Positions 51,240-60,232 of a DNA stretch of 64,000 nt are shown here, one piece after another. The stretch comes from Bradyrhizobium ottawaense. Its GTDB lineage: Bacteria; Pseudomonadota; Alphaproteobacteria; Rhizobiales; Xanthobacteraceae. The DNA is taken from positions 1,836,001 through 1,900,000 of the forward strand of contig NZ_CP029425.2 in the NCBI RefSeq assembly GCF_002278135.3. Reading direction: 5' to 3'. Made by a program: the position numbers and the translations under genes. Below the pieces are notes generated by a model that was not told the origin of the DNA, ran no database searches, and saw only the letters and a list, made by a program, of their open reading frames with translations. The number at the start of each line of letters is the position of its first letter. The stretch's first letter is position 1.

Positions 51240-52133
51240 GTGCGGATCGTAACGATCGTTCGGAAGGTAGCCCCTCGCTGCTATCCCAATTACCTCAAGG
51301 CTTTTGAAGACGGCGACGAAATCTTCGACCGCTTCAAGATCAACACTCCGCTTCGCATCGCGCACTTCCTGGCTCAGGCGCTATATGAAACCGGCCGCGG
51401 TACGGTTCTGTTCGAGAGCCTCAAATACAAAACCACGGAGCGACTTCTCGAGATTTTCGGCATCGGCCGTCACAGCGCGGCGATCCGGCCCGATGAAGTC
51501 GATCAATATCTCAACAACGATCGCGCCTTGGCCGAGCGCGTCTATGGACTGGGCAATCCGAAGAAGGCGAAGGAGCTCGGCAATACCAAGCAAGGAGACG
51601 GATACAAATATCGCGGCGGCGGCCTGCTGCAGACGACGGGCGGAGCCAACTACGCACGCATGGGCAAACTTGCCGGCGTGGATTTCTACAACAACCCGGA
51701 TCTGATTGTCGCTCCAGAAGCGGCCCTCCTTCCCGCGCTCAACGAATGGAATGAGGGAGGCATGAACACTTATGCGGATCAGAACAACATCCGTGCGATC
51801 ACGCGGACCATTAACGGCGGTTACAACGGCTTGAGCGGCCGCACGGAACTGTTCGAGATCGTGTGGAGCGCGATCGGCAAGGGCGGCGCAAACCAAGTGG
51901 CGTGGAAAACCGCGACCGCGTCGGATGAAACGCGCGAGCTTCAGGAGGCCCTGAACGATCTCGGGGCTGAGCCGGCGCTTGTCGTGGATGGACGATATGG
52001 TCCCGCCACCGCGCGGGCGGTCGAGTGGTTTCAAAACCACGCCAAGATCCCGGTCGATGGAAATGCAGGCGTGGTGACGCAGGCGGCGTTGAATCTCCGC
52101 CTGAATTCCCGGACGGCTTCAGAGCGCCCCTAA
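51240..52133 (+). CDS. Glycoside hydrolase family 19-like endolysin with peptidoglycan-binding domain
   Basis: A 297-residue protein. Residues about 1-205 are a GH19 (chitinase/lysozyme-like) domain: the catalytic Glu is in ALYETGRGT, and YKYRGGGLLQTTGGANYARMG is the family's second signature. Residues about 225-290 are a PG_binding_1 repeat (LQEALNDLG, VDGRYGPATARAVEWFQ). There is no signal peptide, as in phage endolysins. The start is GTG 51240 (MRIVTIVRKV), the only start before the fold. The NlpC/P60-like gene follows 107 bases later with a related C-terminal domain. Phage remnant or secreted effector are both possible. Confidence 0.82.
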   Translation: MRIVTIVRKVAPRCYPNYLKAFEDGDEIFDRFKINTPLRIAHFLAQALYETGRGTVLFESLKYKTTERLLEIFGIGRHSAAIRPDEVDQYLNNDRALAERVYGLGNPKKAKELGNTKQGDGYKYRGGGLLQTTGGANYARMGKLAGVDFYNNPDLIVAPEAALLPALNEWNEGGMNTYADQNNIRAITRTINGGYNGLSGRTELFEIVWSAIGKGGANQVAWKTATASDETRELQEALNDLGAEPALVVDGRYGPATARAVEWFQNHAKIPVDGNAGVVTQAALNLRLNSRTASERP

Positions 52134-52240
52134 GAGCGTGCCGCCTTTGACGCGCGAAGGTCGCCGGAGCTTCGCAAATGGATGTCTCGATTATTGAGGG
52201 CCGAATTTTAGCAAGTCTTATTACGCAGAAGGAATTGAGC

Positions 52241-52942
52241 ATGACCGACGGCGAAAAGATGCTGAAGCTGGCCGAGTCCCGCATCGGCGAGAAATACGTC
52301 AATGTCTGCGTTCCCAAGAACAACAAGAACTGGCACGGTCCATGGGACTGCGCGGAGTTCATGTCCTGGTTGGTGTATCAGGTCGGTGGTTTCCTGTATG
52401 GATGCGTCGACGACAACGGCAATCCTGCGACGGTCGAGGCCTATACAGGCGCCTGGAAGAGCGATTCACAAAAACTTGGAAAGCGCGTGCCGTGGCGGCA
52501 GGCAGCTTCAACGGTGGGAGGCATTCTTCTCCGCTACCCGCCCGGACCGGGCATGATGGGGCACATCGTCGTTTGTGACGGCGAGGGCGGCACCGTGGAG
52601 GCGATGGGAACGGCCTATGGCGTTCGTCGCGGCAAGGTGTCGGGCCGGAATTGGGATACCGGCGTCTTGCTGCCGAACTTCACGTATGGGGCGGCGGGCG
52701 GAGCACTCGACCTGGTTGAGCCGAGCCAGCTGTATGCGCTTGGGCAGCCGAATATGAAGGCGTCCGTCGTTCGGGACATCCAACGCGCGTTGAAAGAGCT
52801 GGGGTTCAATCCGGGGCCGATCAACGGTGAATATAATGACCTGACGGTGGCGGCGGTCGCAGCGTTTCAGGCGACCAAAGGACTCATTGTTGACGGACAG
52901 GTAGGATCGCAGACGGCAAAACGGTTGAAGATCGAACTCTAG
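52241..52942 (+). CDS. NlpC/P60 or CHAP-like peptidase with peptidoglycan-binding domain
   Basis: A 233-residue protein. The N-terminal half carries a papain-like Cys in WDCAEFMSWLVYQ (about residue 38) and a His in GHIVVCDGEGGTVEA, the pattern of NlpC/P60/CHAP hydrolases. Residues about 170-230 form a PG_binding_1 domain (IQRALKELGFNPGPINGEYND). No signal peptide is present. ATG 52241 has GAAGGA upstream; ATG 52178 would add 21 unlikely residues. Together with the GH19 gene it would cut both glycan and peptide parts of the wall. No holin, immunity protein or phage gene is seen beside the pair. Confidence 0.72.
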   Translation: MTDGEKMLKLAESRIGEKYVNVCVPKNNKNWHGPWDCAEFMSWLVYQVGGFLYGCVDDNGNPATVEAYTGAWKSDSQKLGKRVPWRQAASTVGGILLRYPPGPGMMGHIVVCDGEGGTVEAMGTAYGVRRGKVSGRNWDTGVLLPNFTYGAAGGALDLVEPSQLYALGQPNMKASVVRDIQRALKELGFNPGPINGEYNDLTVAAVAAFQATKGLIVDGQVGSQTAKRLKIEL

Positions 52943-53030
52943 GGATCGGCGGATTCTTCCACCTGCTCCGCGCGACGGAGGCGTCCCGGCGGCATGACTG
53001 GCGCCGGGCTGCATCGCATGACCGCCAGCT

Positions 53031-54194
53031 TCAGCGAGCGGTGGCCAGCTGCGCGTGAACCGAAGCCAGGAATTGTTCGTAGGCGTGATCCACGATCTCG
53101 TTGAGCGATCGCGTTCGTGCGAACATCGCCTTGGCCTCGGCGAGAAACTCCTCGCGGGTCGGTATCTTCGGCAGATGCAGGTGTGTCAGCGCGTCGACGC
53201 CGTCATGCGCGCGATTGAGGATGTCGTGCAGCGTCGGCAGCTGCAGCTGGGTCGGGTCGGCCCGGTGCAGCGCCGAAGAGATCGCGTGTGCAAGCTTCGG
53301 CGCGTCGAACCGCCCGGCAAGCTCGCGGGCGGCCCGATTGATGACGCGGGCGCCGAGCGGTTGCTCATTGCGCAGCACCTGTTCGGGCGGCGCCTTCATG
53401 TTCCAGACGATTCCGAACCAGGACAATACCGTCAGCACGTAATAGGTGACGTCGATCTCCCACCAGCGAAAACCCTGCCGCACGCTGCTCTGATAGGCGT
53501 GGTGATTGTTGTGCCAGCCCTCGCCCATGGTGAGCAGCGCCAGCAGCCAGTTGTTGCGGGAATCATCGCCCGTCACGTAGCGCTTGCGTCCGTGCACATG
53601 GGCCAGCGAATTGATGCAGAAGGTCGCGTGATAGACCAGCACCGTGCTCCACAGGAAGCCGACGATCAGACCCGACCACCCGGCCACCAGGAAGCAGAGC
53701 GCTGCAAGCACGAAGGCCGGCAGCAGCTCCAGCCGATGCAGCCACATCAGCTCAGGATAGACCGTGAGATCGCCGACTTTCACGAGATCGGTCGCGTCGT
53801 GCTCCCGGTAAAAGATCCAGCCGAGATGGCTGTACAGGAAGCCGCGCTGACGCGGCGAATGCACATCCAGTTCGGTGTCGGAGTGCAGATGATGATGCCG
53901 ATGCTTGGCCGCCCACCACAACACGCTCTTCTGCGCGGTGCTTTGCGCAAGGCAGGCCAGGATGAACTGAAACACGCGGCCGGTGGCGAAAGCCCGATGG
54001 GAGAAATAGCGGTGGTAGCCGGCGCCGATCGCAAACATCCGAACGACATACAGCGCACCACAGATCGCGACGGCCTGCCACGTGACGCCTGACCAGATCG
54101 CCGCAAAGCATCCGAGATGGACCAGCACGAACGGTATGGCGGAGGGGTACATGACGTCGTCGTGGTGGTCGTCGGCGGGCGCGTTGGGCAACAT
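53031..54194 (-). CDS. Acyl-CoA/acyl-lipid delta-9-type desaturase
   Basis: A 387-residue membrane di-iron desaturase. Three His boxes are visible: HRYFSHR (about residue 62), HRHHHLHSD, and HNNHHAYQ. Four hydrophobic segments lie around them. The last about 100 residues form a helical C-terminal extension (ALTHLHLPKIPTREEFLAEA) beyond the core. It introduces a double bond into saturated fatty acyl chains to tune membrane fluidity. It is monocistronic, and the ATG at 54194 has no strong ribosome site. Confidence 0.92.
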   Translation of the reverse strand: MLPNAPADDHHDDVMYPSAIPFVLVHLGCFAAIWSGVTWQAVAICGALYVVRMFAIGAGYHRYFSHRAFATGRVFQFILACLAQSTAQKSVLWWAAKHRHHHLHSDTELDVHSPRQRGFLYSHLGWIFYREHDATDLVKVGDLTVYPELMWLHRLELLPAFVLAALCFLVAGWSGLIVGFLWSTVLVYHATFCINSLAHVHGRKRYVTGDDSRNNWLLALLTMGEGWHNNHHAYQSSVRQGFRWWEIDVTYYVLTVLSWFGIVWNMKAPPEQVLRNEQPLGARVINRAARELAGRFDAPKLAHAISSALHRADPTQLQLPTLHDILNRAHDGVDALTHLHLPKIPTREEFLAEAKAMFARTRSLNEIVDHAYEQFLASVHAQLATAR

Positions 54195-54519
54195 GTTTCA
54201 GCGTGACCTCAGGTAACGGGGATCCGGAATTTGCATCGGCAGCACCGAGGGCTGCCGGGTACGAAAAACCCGCGGATGGCGGACCACCGCGGGGCTTGAG
54301 CGAGCTGCTTTGCGTGTCATCCCGGCTAAAGCAGCATCAGCCGAAAATCCGACTGAATATATGGGCGCGGATGGCTGGCATGCAAGCTCGTAGCCTCACG
54401 GGGAGCTGCGGCATGGTGCTGGGGTAGTCACGGTGCCGCGGACGCCGCGTGGCGCGCGGGTCGTCCGCGGCCTATATTCGACACGTGAAGGAAGCACCAA
54501 AGCACCGGAGGCGGCCTTG
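54195..54519. other. Divergent intergenic region, desaturase/CysE-like gene
   Basis: No frame here shows conservation and no strong palindrome was found. It must contain the promoters of the two divergent genes. Confidence 0.4.
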
Positions 54520-55284
54520 ATGGCAGCTGCGACCGCAACGAACGATCGCCTCTGGCAGAACATACGCGCGGAGGCGCAGCGCGTGTGCGAATCCGATCCC
54601 GTCTTCAGCAAGTCGCTTGCCGATGCAGTGCTGGCGCATGATAGTTTTGCCGCGGCTCTGGCCGATCTGATCGGGCGCAGGCTTGGCGGCAACGCCGCCG
54701 GGCAGGCACGCTTCACGGCCTTTTCTATCGACGCCTTTCGTGGCGCGCCGGAATTGATCGAAGCGGCCGGCCGCGACTTGCAGGCGATTGTGCTCCGCGA
54801 TCCCGCCGTCGCCGGCCTGTTGCCGCCGCTGCTGCATTTCAAGGGCTACGTGGCGCTACAAGCCTGGCGCGTCTCGCACCGGCTCTGGCGTCATGACCAG
54901 CGCGACGCGGCGCTGCTGTTTCAGAACGAGGCCGCGAACGTCCTGCAGGTCAGCATTCACCCGGCGGCCAGCATCGGCTCGTCCGTGTATCTCGACCACG
55001 CCACCGGGATCGTGATCGGCGCCAATGTGCTGATCGGCGATGACGTCACCATTCTCCAGAATGTCAGCATCGGCCGCGGCAGCGAACTGCCGACGCGCTC
55101 GCCGCGTATCGGCTGCGGCGTCTTCATCGGCGCCGGCGCGACCATCTTGGGCGATATCCGGATCGGCGATTTCGCCAGGATCGGCGCCGACACGGTCGTG
55201 ACTTCCGACGTTCCCGGCGGCTGCACCGCGGTTGGAAATCCTGCGCGGTTGACCAATTGTCCCGCGCCCGCTTCGGCGGCCTGA
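54520..55284 (+). CDS. cysE: Serine O-acetyltransferase-like hexapeptide acyltransferase
   Basis: A 254-residue CysE-type enzyme that would make O-acetylserine for cysteine synthesis. The N-terminal helical domain has DPVFSKSLADAVLAHDSF and LLHFKGYVALQAWRVSHRLW; the left-handed beta-helix starts at IHPAASIGSSVYLDHATGIVIG with the catalytic His in LDHATG, and repeats up to GADTVVTSDVPGG. ATG 54520 follows GGAGG with 8-base spacing; a GTG at 54433 would add 29 residues. After the beta-helix the protein ends shortly, without the usual long tail. It is convergent with the DUF2231 gene. Confidence 0.85.
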   Translation: MAAATATNDRLWQNIRAEAQRVCESDPVFSKSLADAVLAHDSFAAALADLIGRRLGGNAAGQARFTAFSIDAFRGAPELIEAAGRDLQAIVLRDPAVAGLLPPLLHFKGYVALQAWRVSHRLWRHDQRDAALLFQNEAANVLQVSIHPAASIGSSVYLDHATGIVIGANVLIGDDVTILQNVSIGRGSELPTRSPRIGCGVFIGAGATILGDIRIGDFARIGADTVVTSDVPGGCTAVGNPARLTNCPAPASAA

Positions 55285-55377
55285 GGCGCCATCACGTCAT
55301 GAGATGCGGCGGAGCGCGGCCCGATCAGCCGCAAAGGCAGGGTCGCCGAGGTCTGCCCCCGGCGACATCCCGTTGCC

Positions 55378-55896
55378 TCAGGCGGCGCGGCGATGGCTCT
55401 CGCCGCCATGCTGGGGCGTGACCGGCTCCGAGCTGGTCTGGCCCGGCGCATCCAGTACCGCGACGTGGTGACGATAGACCATCTCCCAGCCCTTCCATCC
55501 CGTGAACAGGAGGATGCCGACCACGATCAGGGAGAGCACCACGCCCCACGGCTTGATCGCAGTCTCGGCGCCTTGCGCGTAGCGCAGGTAGAAATTGATC
55601 AGCGCCAGCACGACCGCCGCGAGATTGCCGACCATGTGGTACCAGGCATCGTTGAGGCGGCGGATGCGGGGCTCGCTGAAGAAGTCCGTAAAGCCGGCCA
55701 CAGCCGCGACGAGCGCCATGACGATGCCAGCCCCGATCAGCCACATCGCGGCTCTGGCCCAGAAATTGTCGCCGGTTCCGATGAAGGCCAGATCGGCGAT
55801 GGGCGCGCCGACCAGACATGCGACCGGGAACGGGATCAGCATGGGGTGGAGCGGGTGATCGCCGATGGCGGCGGTCGTCTTGGGGTTGATGGTCAT
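55378..55896 (-). CDS. DUF2231 domain-containing membrane protein
   Basis: A 172-residue protein with about four membrane helices. The DUF2231 start TAAIGDHPLHPMLIPFPVA is diagnostic; GFTDFFSEPRIRRLNDAWYH lies between helices 2 and 3. ATG 55896 has GAGGTG at spacing 7. Function is unknown; relatives are sometimes linked with haem or redox membrane proteins. The C-terminus (SEPVTPQHGGESHRRAA) is hydrophilic. Confidence 0.88.
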   Translation of the reverse strand: MTINPKTTAAIGDHPLHPMLIPFPVACLVGAPIADLAFIGTGDNFWARAAMWLIGAGIVMALVAAVAGFTDFFSEPRIRRLNDAWYHMVGNLAAVVLALINFYLRYAQGAETAIKPWGVVLSLIVVGILLFTGWKGWEMVYRHHVAVLDAPGQTSSEPVTPQHGGESHRRAA

Positions 55897-56419
55897 GGCA
55901 ACACCTCGCGGAAAGTGATTTTTGGGACAATTTTTCGGGCGAGGGCTGGTTCCTCCGGTCGCACGGACACGCGGAACTCTCGCGCCCCGGACGCACCGCA
56001 GCGTCTCTTTGACGATGCGCTGCTGAGCCGGGGCCCATCTCACCGCACATGCACGCCGCATCCCGGGTCCGGGACACGGACTAGGCCTGTCCGCCCATCC
56101 CCCTGCGCCACCTACCTTTCCGGCAACCAAATTCACCCCTGGTAACCCCGCATTAACCAACGGCGGGCTCTGGTAAGGGCGGACAATCGCGCCCAAAGCC
56201 CGAAGCCAGGGACCGTCAAGGCCCGGGGCCAAAGGCCCATAGTTTTGACATCTTGGCAGGGAATGCAGACGGCCGGCTCTGGACGAGCCCCTGCACCCAG
56301 AAAGACAAGGCTTTGAGCGGGCTTGCCGGCCGCGCCGGTGCTAGCGCGGCCATTGGGGAACCGGCAGCCATTTGCTGGCCGGCACATCGGGTAACGATCG
56401 CCTTGAGAGGATACTGCTT
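55897..56419. other. Gene-free region upstream of tolQ
   Basis: Contains the second copy of a palindromic repeat (55979-56080) and, close to tolQ, a GGCCGCGC/GCGCGGCC hairpin (56328-56335 and 56344-56351). No coding frame is supported. The tol operon promoter must lie here. Confidence 0.5.
55979..56080. repeat. Dispersed palindromic repeat (copy B)
   Basis: Shares the GCCCCGGACGCA and GAGCCGGGGCCCAT blocks and the closing GGTCCGGGACACG with copy A at 35549-35699, but is shorter and more diverged. Outer ends CGCCCCGGAC and GTCCGGGACACG can still pair. Confidence 0.65.
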
Positions 56420-57136
56420 ATGAATCCGGCCGACGTGGCTCAGTCAGCCCTTCCGGTTGCCGCTTCCGCGGACGTGTCGCTGATCGCGCTGTTCTGGCAG
56501 GCTCACTGGATCGTGAAAGCGGTGATGCTGGGACTTCTGTCCTGCTCGGTCTGGGTCTGGGCGATCGCGATCGACAAGATCTTCCTGTTTGCCCGCACCC
56601 GCCGCTCGATGGACCGCTTCGAGCAGGCGTTCTGGTCCGGCGAATCGATCGAGGAGCTCTATCGCACCCTCTCTGCCAAGCCGACGCATTCGATGGCGGC
56701 CTGTTTCGTGGCGGCGATGCGCGAGTGGAAGCGCTCGTTCGAGAACCAGGCCCGCTCGGTCGCCGGCCTTCAGATGCGCATCGACAAGGTCATGAACGTC
56801 TCGATCGCCCGCGAGGTCGAGCGGCTGGAACGCCGCCTGCTGGTGCTTGCGACCGTCGGCTCCGCCGGCCCCTTCGTCGGCCTGTTCGGCACCGTCTGGG
56901 GCATCATGTCGAGCTTCCAGTCGATCGCGGCGTCGAAAAATACCTCTCTGGCGGTGGTCGCGCCGGGCATCGCGGAGGCGCTGTTTGCGACCGCGGTCGG
57001 CCTTATCGCCGCCATTCCTGCCACTATTTTCTACAATAAGTTCACGTCCGAGGTGAACCGGCAGGCCCAGCGGCTCGAGGGCTTCGCCGATGAATTTTCC
57101 GCCATCCTGTCGCGTCAGATCGACGAGCGGGGCTGA
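56420..57136 (+). CDS. tolQ: Tol-Pal system proton-channel subunit TolQ
   Basis: A 238-residue TolQ/ExbB-family protein with three membrane helices: ALFWQAHWIVKAVMLGLL, then LLVLATVGSAGPFVGLFGTVWGIM, and AEALFATAVGLIAAIPATIFYN. The latter two blocks are the diagnostic channel-lining signatures. ATG 56420 follows GAGAGG. With TolR it uses the proton gradient to energise TolA and keep the outer membrane attached during division. TolR follows 43 bases later; no ybgC gene precedes it here. Confidence 0.95.
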   Translation: MNPADVAQSALPVAASADVSLIALFWQAHWIVKAVMLGLLSCSVWVWAIAIDKIFLFARTRRSMDRFEQAFWSGESIEELYRTLSAKPTHSMAACFVAAMREWKRSFENQARSVAGLQMRIDKVMNVSIAREVERLERRLLVLATVGSAGPFVGLFGTVWGIMSSFQSIAASKNTSLAVVAPGIAEALFATAVGLIAAIPATIFYNKFTSEVNRQAQRLEGFADEFSAILSRQIDERG

Positions 57137-57179
57137 CGGGCGGCATGTATAGTGTGAAGGGCAATTTGGGCACGCGATC

Positions 57180-57629
57180 ATGGCGATGAACGTTGCGAGT
57201 TCGTCCGGAGGCGGCGGCCGCCGCGGCCGGCGCAAGCCCGTCGTGGCCGAGATCAACGTCACGCCGATGGTCGACGTGATGCTGGTGCTGCTCATCATCT
57301 TCATGGTGTCGGCGCCGATGCTGACGGTCGGCGTGCCGCTCGACCTGCCGCAGACCCAGGCCAAGAGCCTCGAAAACAACGACCAGAAGCCGATCCAGAT
57401 GTCGATCGACATCAAGGGCAAGGTGTTCATCAACGACGCCGAGATCGCGATCAACGAGCTGATACCCAAGCTGAAGGCGATCACCGACGCGCGCGGCGGG
57501 CTCGAGGAGCGCATCTATCTGCGCGCCGACAAGAAGGCGGATTACGGCACGGTGGCCAGGGTGATGGGCCAGTTGTCCGGCGCCGGATTCAAGAAGCTCG
57601 CACTCGTCACGGAAGCGGATCAGGGGTAG
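57180..57629 (+). CDS. tolR: Tol-Pal system protein TolR
   Basis: A 149-residue TolR/ExbD protein. A basic, glycine-rich N-terminus (SSSGGGGRRGRRKPVV) precedes one helix with the conserved Asp in NVTPMVDVMLVLLIIFMV, which is the proton-carrying residue. A periplasmic domain follows (IYLRADKKADYGTVARVMG). It is coupled to TolA, whose GTG starts 3 bases after its stop. Confidence 0.95.
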   Translation: MAMNVASSSGGGGRRGRRKPVVAEINVTPMVDVMLVLLIIFMVSAPMLTVGVPLDLPQTQAKSLENNDQKPIQMSIDIKGKVFINDAEIAINELIPKLKAITDARGGLEERIYLRADKKADYGTVARVMGQLSGAGFKKLALVTEADQG

Positions 57630-57632
57630 GCC

Positions 57633-58592
57633 GTGAAGGTGAAGGTCGACAAGACACTCGTTGCGTCGATTGCCCTGCATGTCCTCGTGCTGGGATGGGG
57701 GCTGGTCACCTTTAGCAGCAAGGCCTACGTCGCGCCGGAAGAGTCACTTCCGATCGACATCATCTCGACCGATCAGCTCGCGAAGATGATGGCCGGGCAA
57801 AAGACCGGCAAGAAGGAAGAGCCCAAGCCCAAGGTCGAGAAGATCGCCGAGCCCAAGCCGGAGGAAGACGCCGTCGGCAAGGTCACCGAGAAGAAAGAAC
57901 TGATCAAGACCAATTCGCAGCCGGAGCCGCCGCCGAAGCCGGTCGAGAAGCCGGTGGAGAAGAAACCCGAGCCGCCGAAGCCCGTGGCCGAGGCGAAGCC
58001 GAAGGAAGAGCCGAAGCCGCAGGAAAAGAAGCCTGATCCGGCCAAGGAAGATCCGATCGCCGAGCTGCAGAAGAAGCTGGAGACCAAGAAGCCGCCGCCC
58101 AAGCCCGTGGAGCAGAAGGTTGCGGCGGTGCAGCCGCAGCAGCAGCCCAAGCCCAAGGAGCGCAGCTTCGATCCCGCGCAGATCCAGCGCGACCTCGACA
58201 AGCGTGCCGCGACCCGGCACGAGCTCACGGGAACGGCGCTGAACGCGTCGGCCTCGCTGGGATCGGCGACCGGCACTGCCGCCAACAACATTGCGACCTG
58301 GCGCGGTGCGTTCCAGGGCGCGGTCAAGCGCTGCTTCACGCCGACCTATAACGGACAGGACGCCGACCAGTACGAAGCCGACATCGACATTCCCATGAAG
58401 ATCGACGGATCGCTGGCGTCCGAACCCATCGTGGTCGCGGTGAGGGGGCCGTCGCGGTCGATCGCCCAGGCGGTGGCGGAGAGCGCCAGGCGCGCCATCG
58501 TGCAGTGCCAGGTCTACTCGTTCATGCCGAAGCAGCAGTACGAGAGCTGGAAGCTCATTCCGATGACTTTCGGCCTGAAAGATATGTTGTGA
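57633..58592 (+). CDS. tolA: TolA-like envelope protein
   Basis: A 319-residue TolA. One helix at residues about 8-28 ([19 protein letters not shown]), a linker at about 55-180 made of K/P/E-rich repeats ([16 protein letters not shown] and similar), and a C-terminal TolA domain (about 220-319, with [15 protein letters not shown]). The linker is proline-rich rather than the Ala/Lys helix of E. coli TolA, so it should be extended and rigid. Start GTG 57633. It bridges TolQR to TolB/Pal. A TonB-like label is the alternative, but context decides. Confidence 0.9.
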   Translation: MKVKVDKTLVASIALHVLVLGWGLVTFSSKAYVAPEESLPIDIISTDQLAKMMAGQKTGKKEEPKPKVEKIAEPKPEEDAVGKVTEKKELIKTNSQPEPPPKPVEKPVEKKPEPPKPVAEAKPKEEPKPQEKKPDPAKEDPIAELQKKLETKKPPPKPVEQKVAAVQPQQQPKPKERSFDPAQIQRDLDKRAATRHELTGTALNASASLGSATGTAANNIATWRGAFQGAVKRCFTPTYNGQDADQYEADIDIPMKIDGSLASEPIVVAVRGPSRSIAQAVAESARRAIVQCQVYSFMPKQQYESWKLIPMTFGLKDML

Positions 58593-58615
58593 CATCCGAA
58601 CAAAAGAATTTTGCA

Positions 58616-59980
58616 ATGAATGACGTCCGATCGATGAACCGCCGCCGCTTCATGACCCTGACCGGATCGACGCTCGCGATGCTCGGGGGCGGACGTGCCC
58701 TCGCTCAAGGCCAGGACGGCCGCATCCGCATCGATCCCACGGCATTCCAGCCGATCCCGATCGCGATCACCGGCTTCGTGCCGGGCTCGCCGTCCGACGG
58801 CGACGTCGGCAACGGCGTCACTCAGGTCATCACCAACAATCTGAAGCGCTCGGGCCTGTTTGCCCCGATCGACCAGGCCGCCTTCATCGAGCGCATCAGC
58901 AACATCGACGTCGCGCCGCAATTCCAGAACTGGAAGACGCTCAACGCGCAGGCCCTCGTCACCGGCCGCATGACGCGGCAATCAGATGGACGGCTCAAGG
59001 CCGAATTTCGCCTGTGGGACGTGGTCTCCGGCCAGCAGCTCGCCGGACAGCAATATTTCACCTCGCCGGAATATTGGCGCCGCATCGCCCACATCATCTC
59101 CGACCAGATCTACGAGCGCATGACGGGCGAGAAGGGCTATTTCGACAGCCGCGTGGTGTTCGTGGACGAGAGCGGCCCGAAGGAGCGTCGCGTCAAGCGG
59201 CTCGCGATGATGGACCAGGACGGCGCCAATGTGCGCTACCTGACCCGCGGCTCCGACCTCGTGCTGACGCCGCGCTTCTCGCCGAACTCGCAAGAGATCA
59301 CCTATATGGAGTTCGGCCAGGGCGATCCGAAGGTCTATTTGTTCAACATCGAGACCGGCCAGCGCGAGATCGTCGGCAACTTCCCGGGCATGACCTTTGC
59401 GCCGCGCTTCTCGCCGGATGGCCAGCGCGTCATCATGAGCCTGCAGCAGGGCGGCAATTCCAACCTGTTCGTGATGGATCTGCGCTCGCGCTCGACCACG
59501 CGCCTTACCGACACGCCGGCGATCGATACCTCGCCGTCTTACTCGCCGGACGGCACCCGCATCTGCTTCGAGTCCGATCGTGGCGGCAGGTCGCAGATCT
59601 ATGTGATGGCCGCGGGCGGAGGACAGGCGCAGCGGATCTCCTTCTCCAAGGACGATACCAACGCCAGCTATTCGACCCCGGTATGGTCGCCGAAGGGCGA
59701 TTACATCGCCTTCACCAGGCAGGGCGGCGGGCAATTCTCGATCGGCGTCATGAAGCCCGACGGCTCCGGCGAGCGGCTGCTCACCTCCGGCTTCCACAAT
59801 GAGGGCCCGACCTTCTCGCCGAACGGCCGCGTGCTGATGTTCTTCCGCGATCCCGGCGGCAATGGCGGGCCGTCGCTGTACAGCGTCGACATCTCCGGCC
59901 GCAACGAGCTCAAGGTGCCGACGCCCGGCTTCGCCTCCGACCCGGCATGGTCGCCGCTGTTATCCTCGACGGCGGGTTGA
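58616..59980 (+). CDS. tolB: Tol-Pal system beta-propeller protein TolB
   Basis: A 454-residue TolB. The N-terminus holds [17 protein letters not shown], a twin-arginine-like signal ending near ALAQ. The TolB_N domain ([13 protein letters not shown]) follows and then PD40 propeller blades with repeated FSPDG/YSPDG/WSPKG motifs (about residues 215-450). It binds Pal and TolA in the periplasm. ATG 58616 is used; 58634 is a possible shorter start that keeps the RRR motif. A hairpin follows 16 bases after the stop, and pal is displaced 3.8 kb downstream. Confidence 0.95.
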   Translation: MNDVRSMNRRRFMTLTGSTLAMLGGGRALAQGQDGRIRIDPTAFQPIPIAITGFVPGSPSDGDVGNGVTQVITNNLKRSGLFAPIDQAAFIERISNIDVAPQFQNWKTLNAQALVTGRMTRQSDGRLKAEFRLWDVVSGQQLAGQQYFTSPEYWRRIAHIISDQIYERMTGEKGYFDSRVVFVDESGPKERRVKRLAMMDQDGANVRYLTRGSDLVLTPRFSPNSQEITYMEFGQGDPKVYLFNIETGQREIVGNFPGMTFAPRFSPDGQRVIMSLQQGGNSNLFVMDLRSRSTTRLTDTPAIDTSPSYSPDGTRICFESDRGGRSQIYVMAAGGGQAQRISFSKDDTNASYSTPVWSPKGDYIAFTRQGGGQFSIGVMKPDGSGERLLTSGFHNEGPTFSPNGRVLMFFRDPGGNGGPSLYSVDISGRNELKVPTPGFASDPAWSPLLSSTAG

Positions 59981-59995
59981 CAAGAGAGCGCTAAA

Positions 59996-60021
59996 ACATC
60001 GCGCGTTCAGACGCGCGATGT
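59996..60021 (+). terminator. Hairpin after tolB
   Basis: Perfect 10-base arms ACATCGCGCG (59996-60005) and CGCGCGATGT (60012-60021) with a 6-base loop, 16 bases after the tolB stop; a second GCAAGCCTT/AAGGCTTGC pair (60063-60099) follows. These probably end the tolQRAB transcript. Confidence 0.5.
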
Positions 60022-60232
60022 TGTCGAAAAACGCGCCGATTTTTTCGACTTTTCTGCGCAAAGCAAGCCTTCCTTCACCTTGTGCCCGGCAAGGCTTGCC
60101 TAGTTGCTTGATATTTAAGCGGAAATCGGTTCGCTGATACCGAAAAACAACTCGACTTTAACGATGTTCCCTCAGAAAGACTTCATCTGGGCTGGGTAAG
60201 ACTACGCGCCAAACAGGACGCGTAACAAGCCA

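Noticed and set aside
54433..54519. GTG start extending the CysE-like protein by 29 residues
   Set aside because: The added residues are not CysE-like and the ATG at 54520 has a far better ribosome site.
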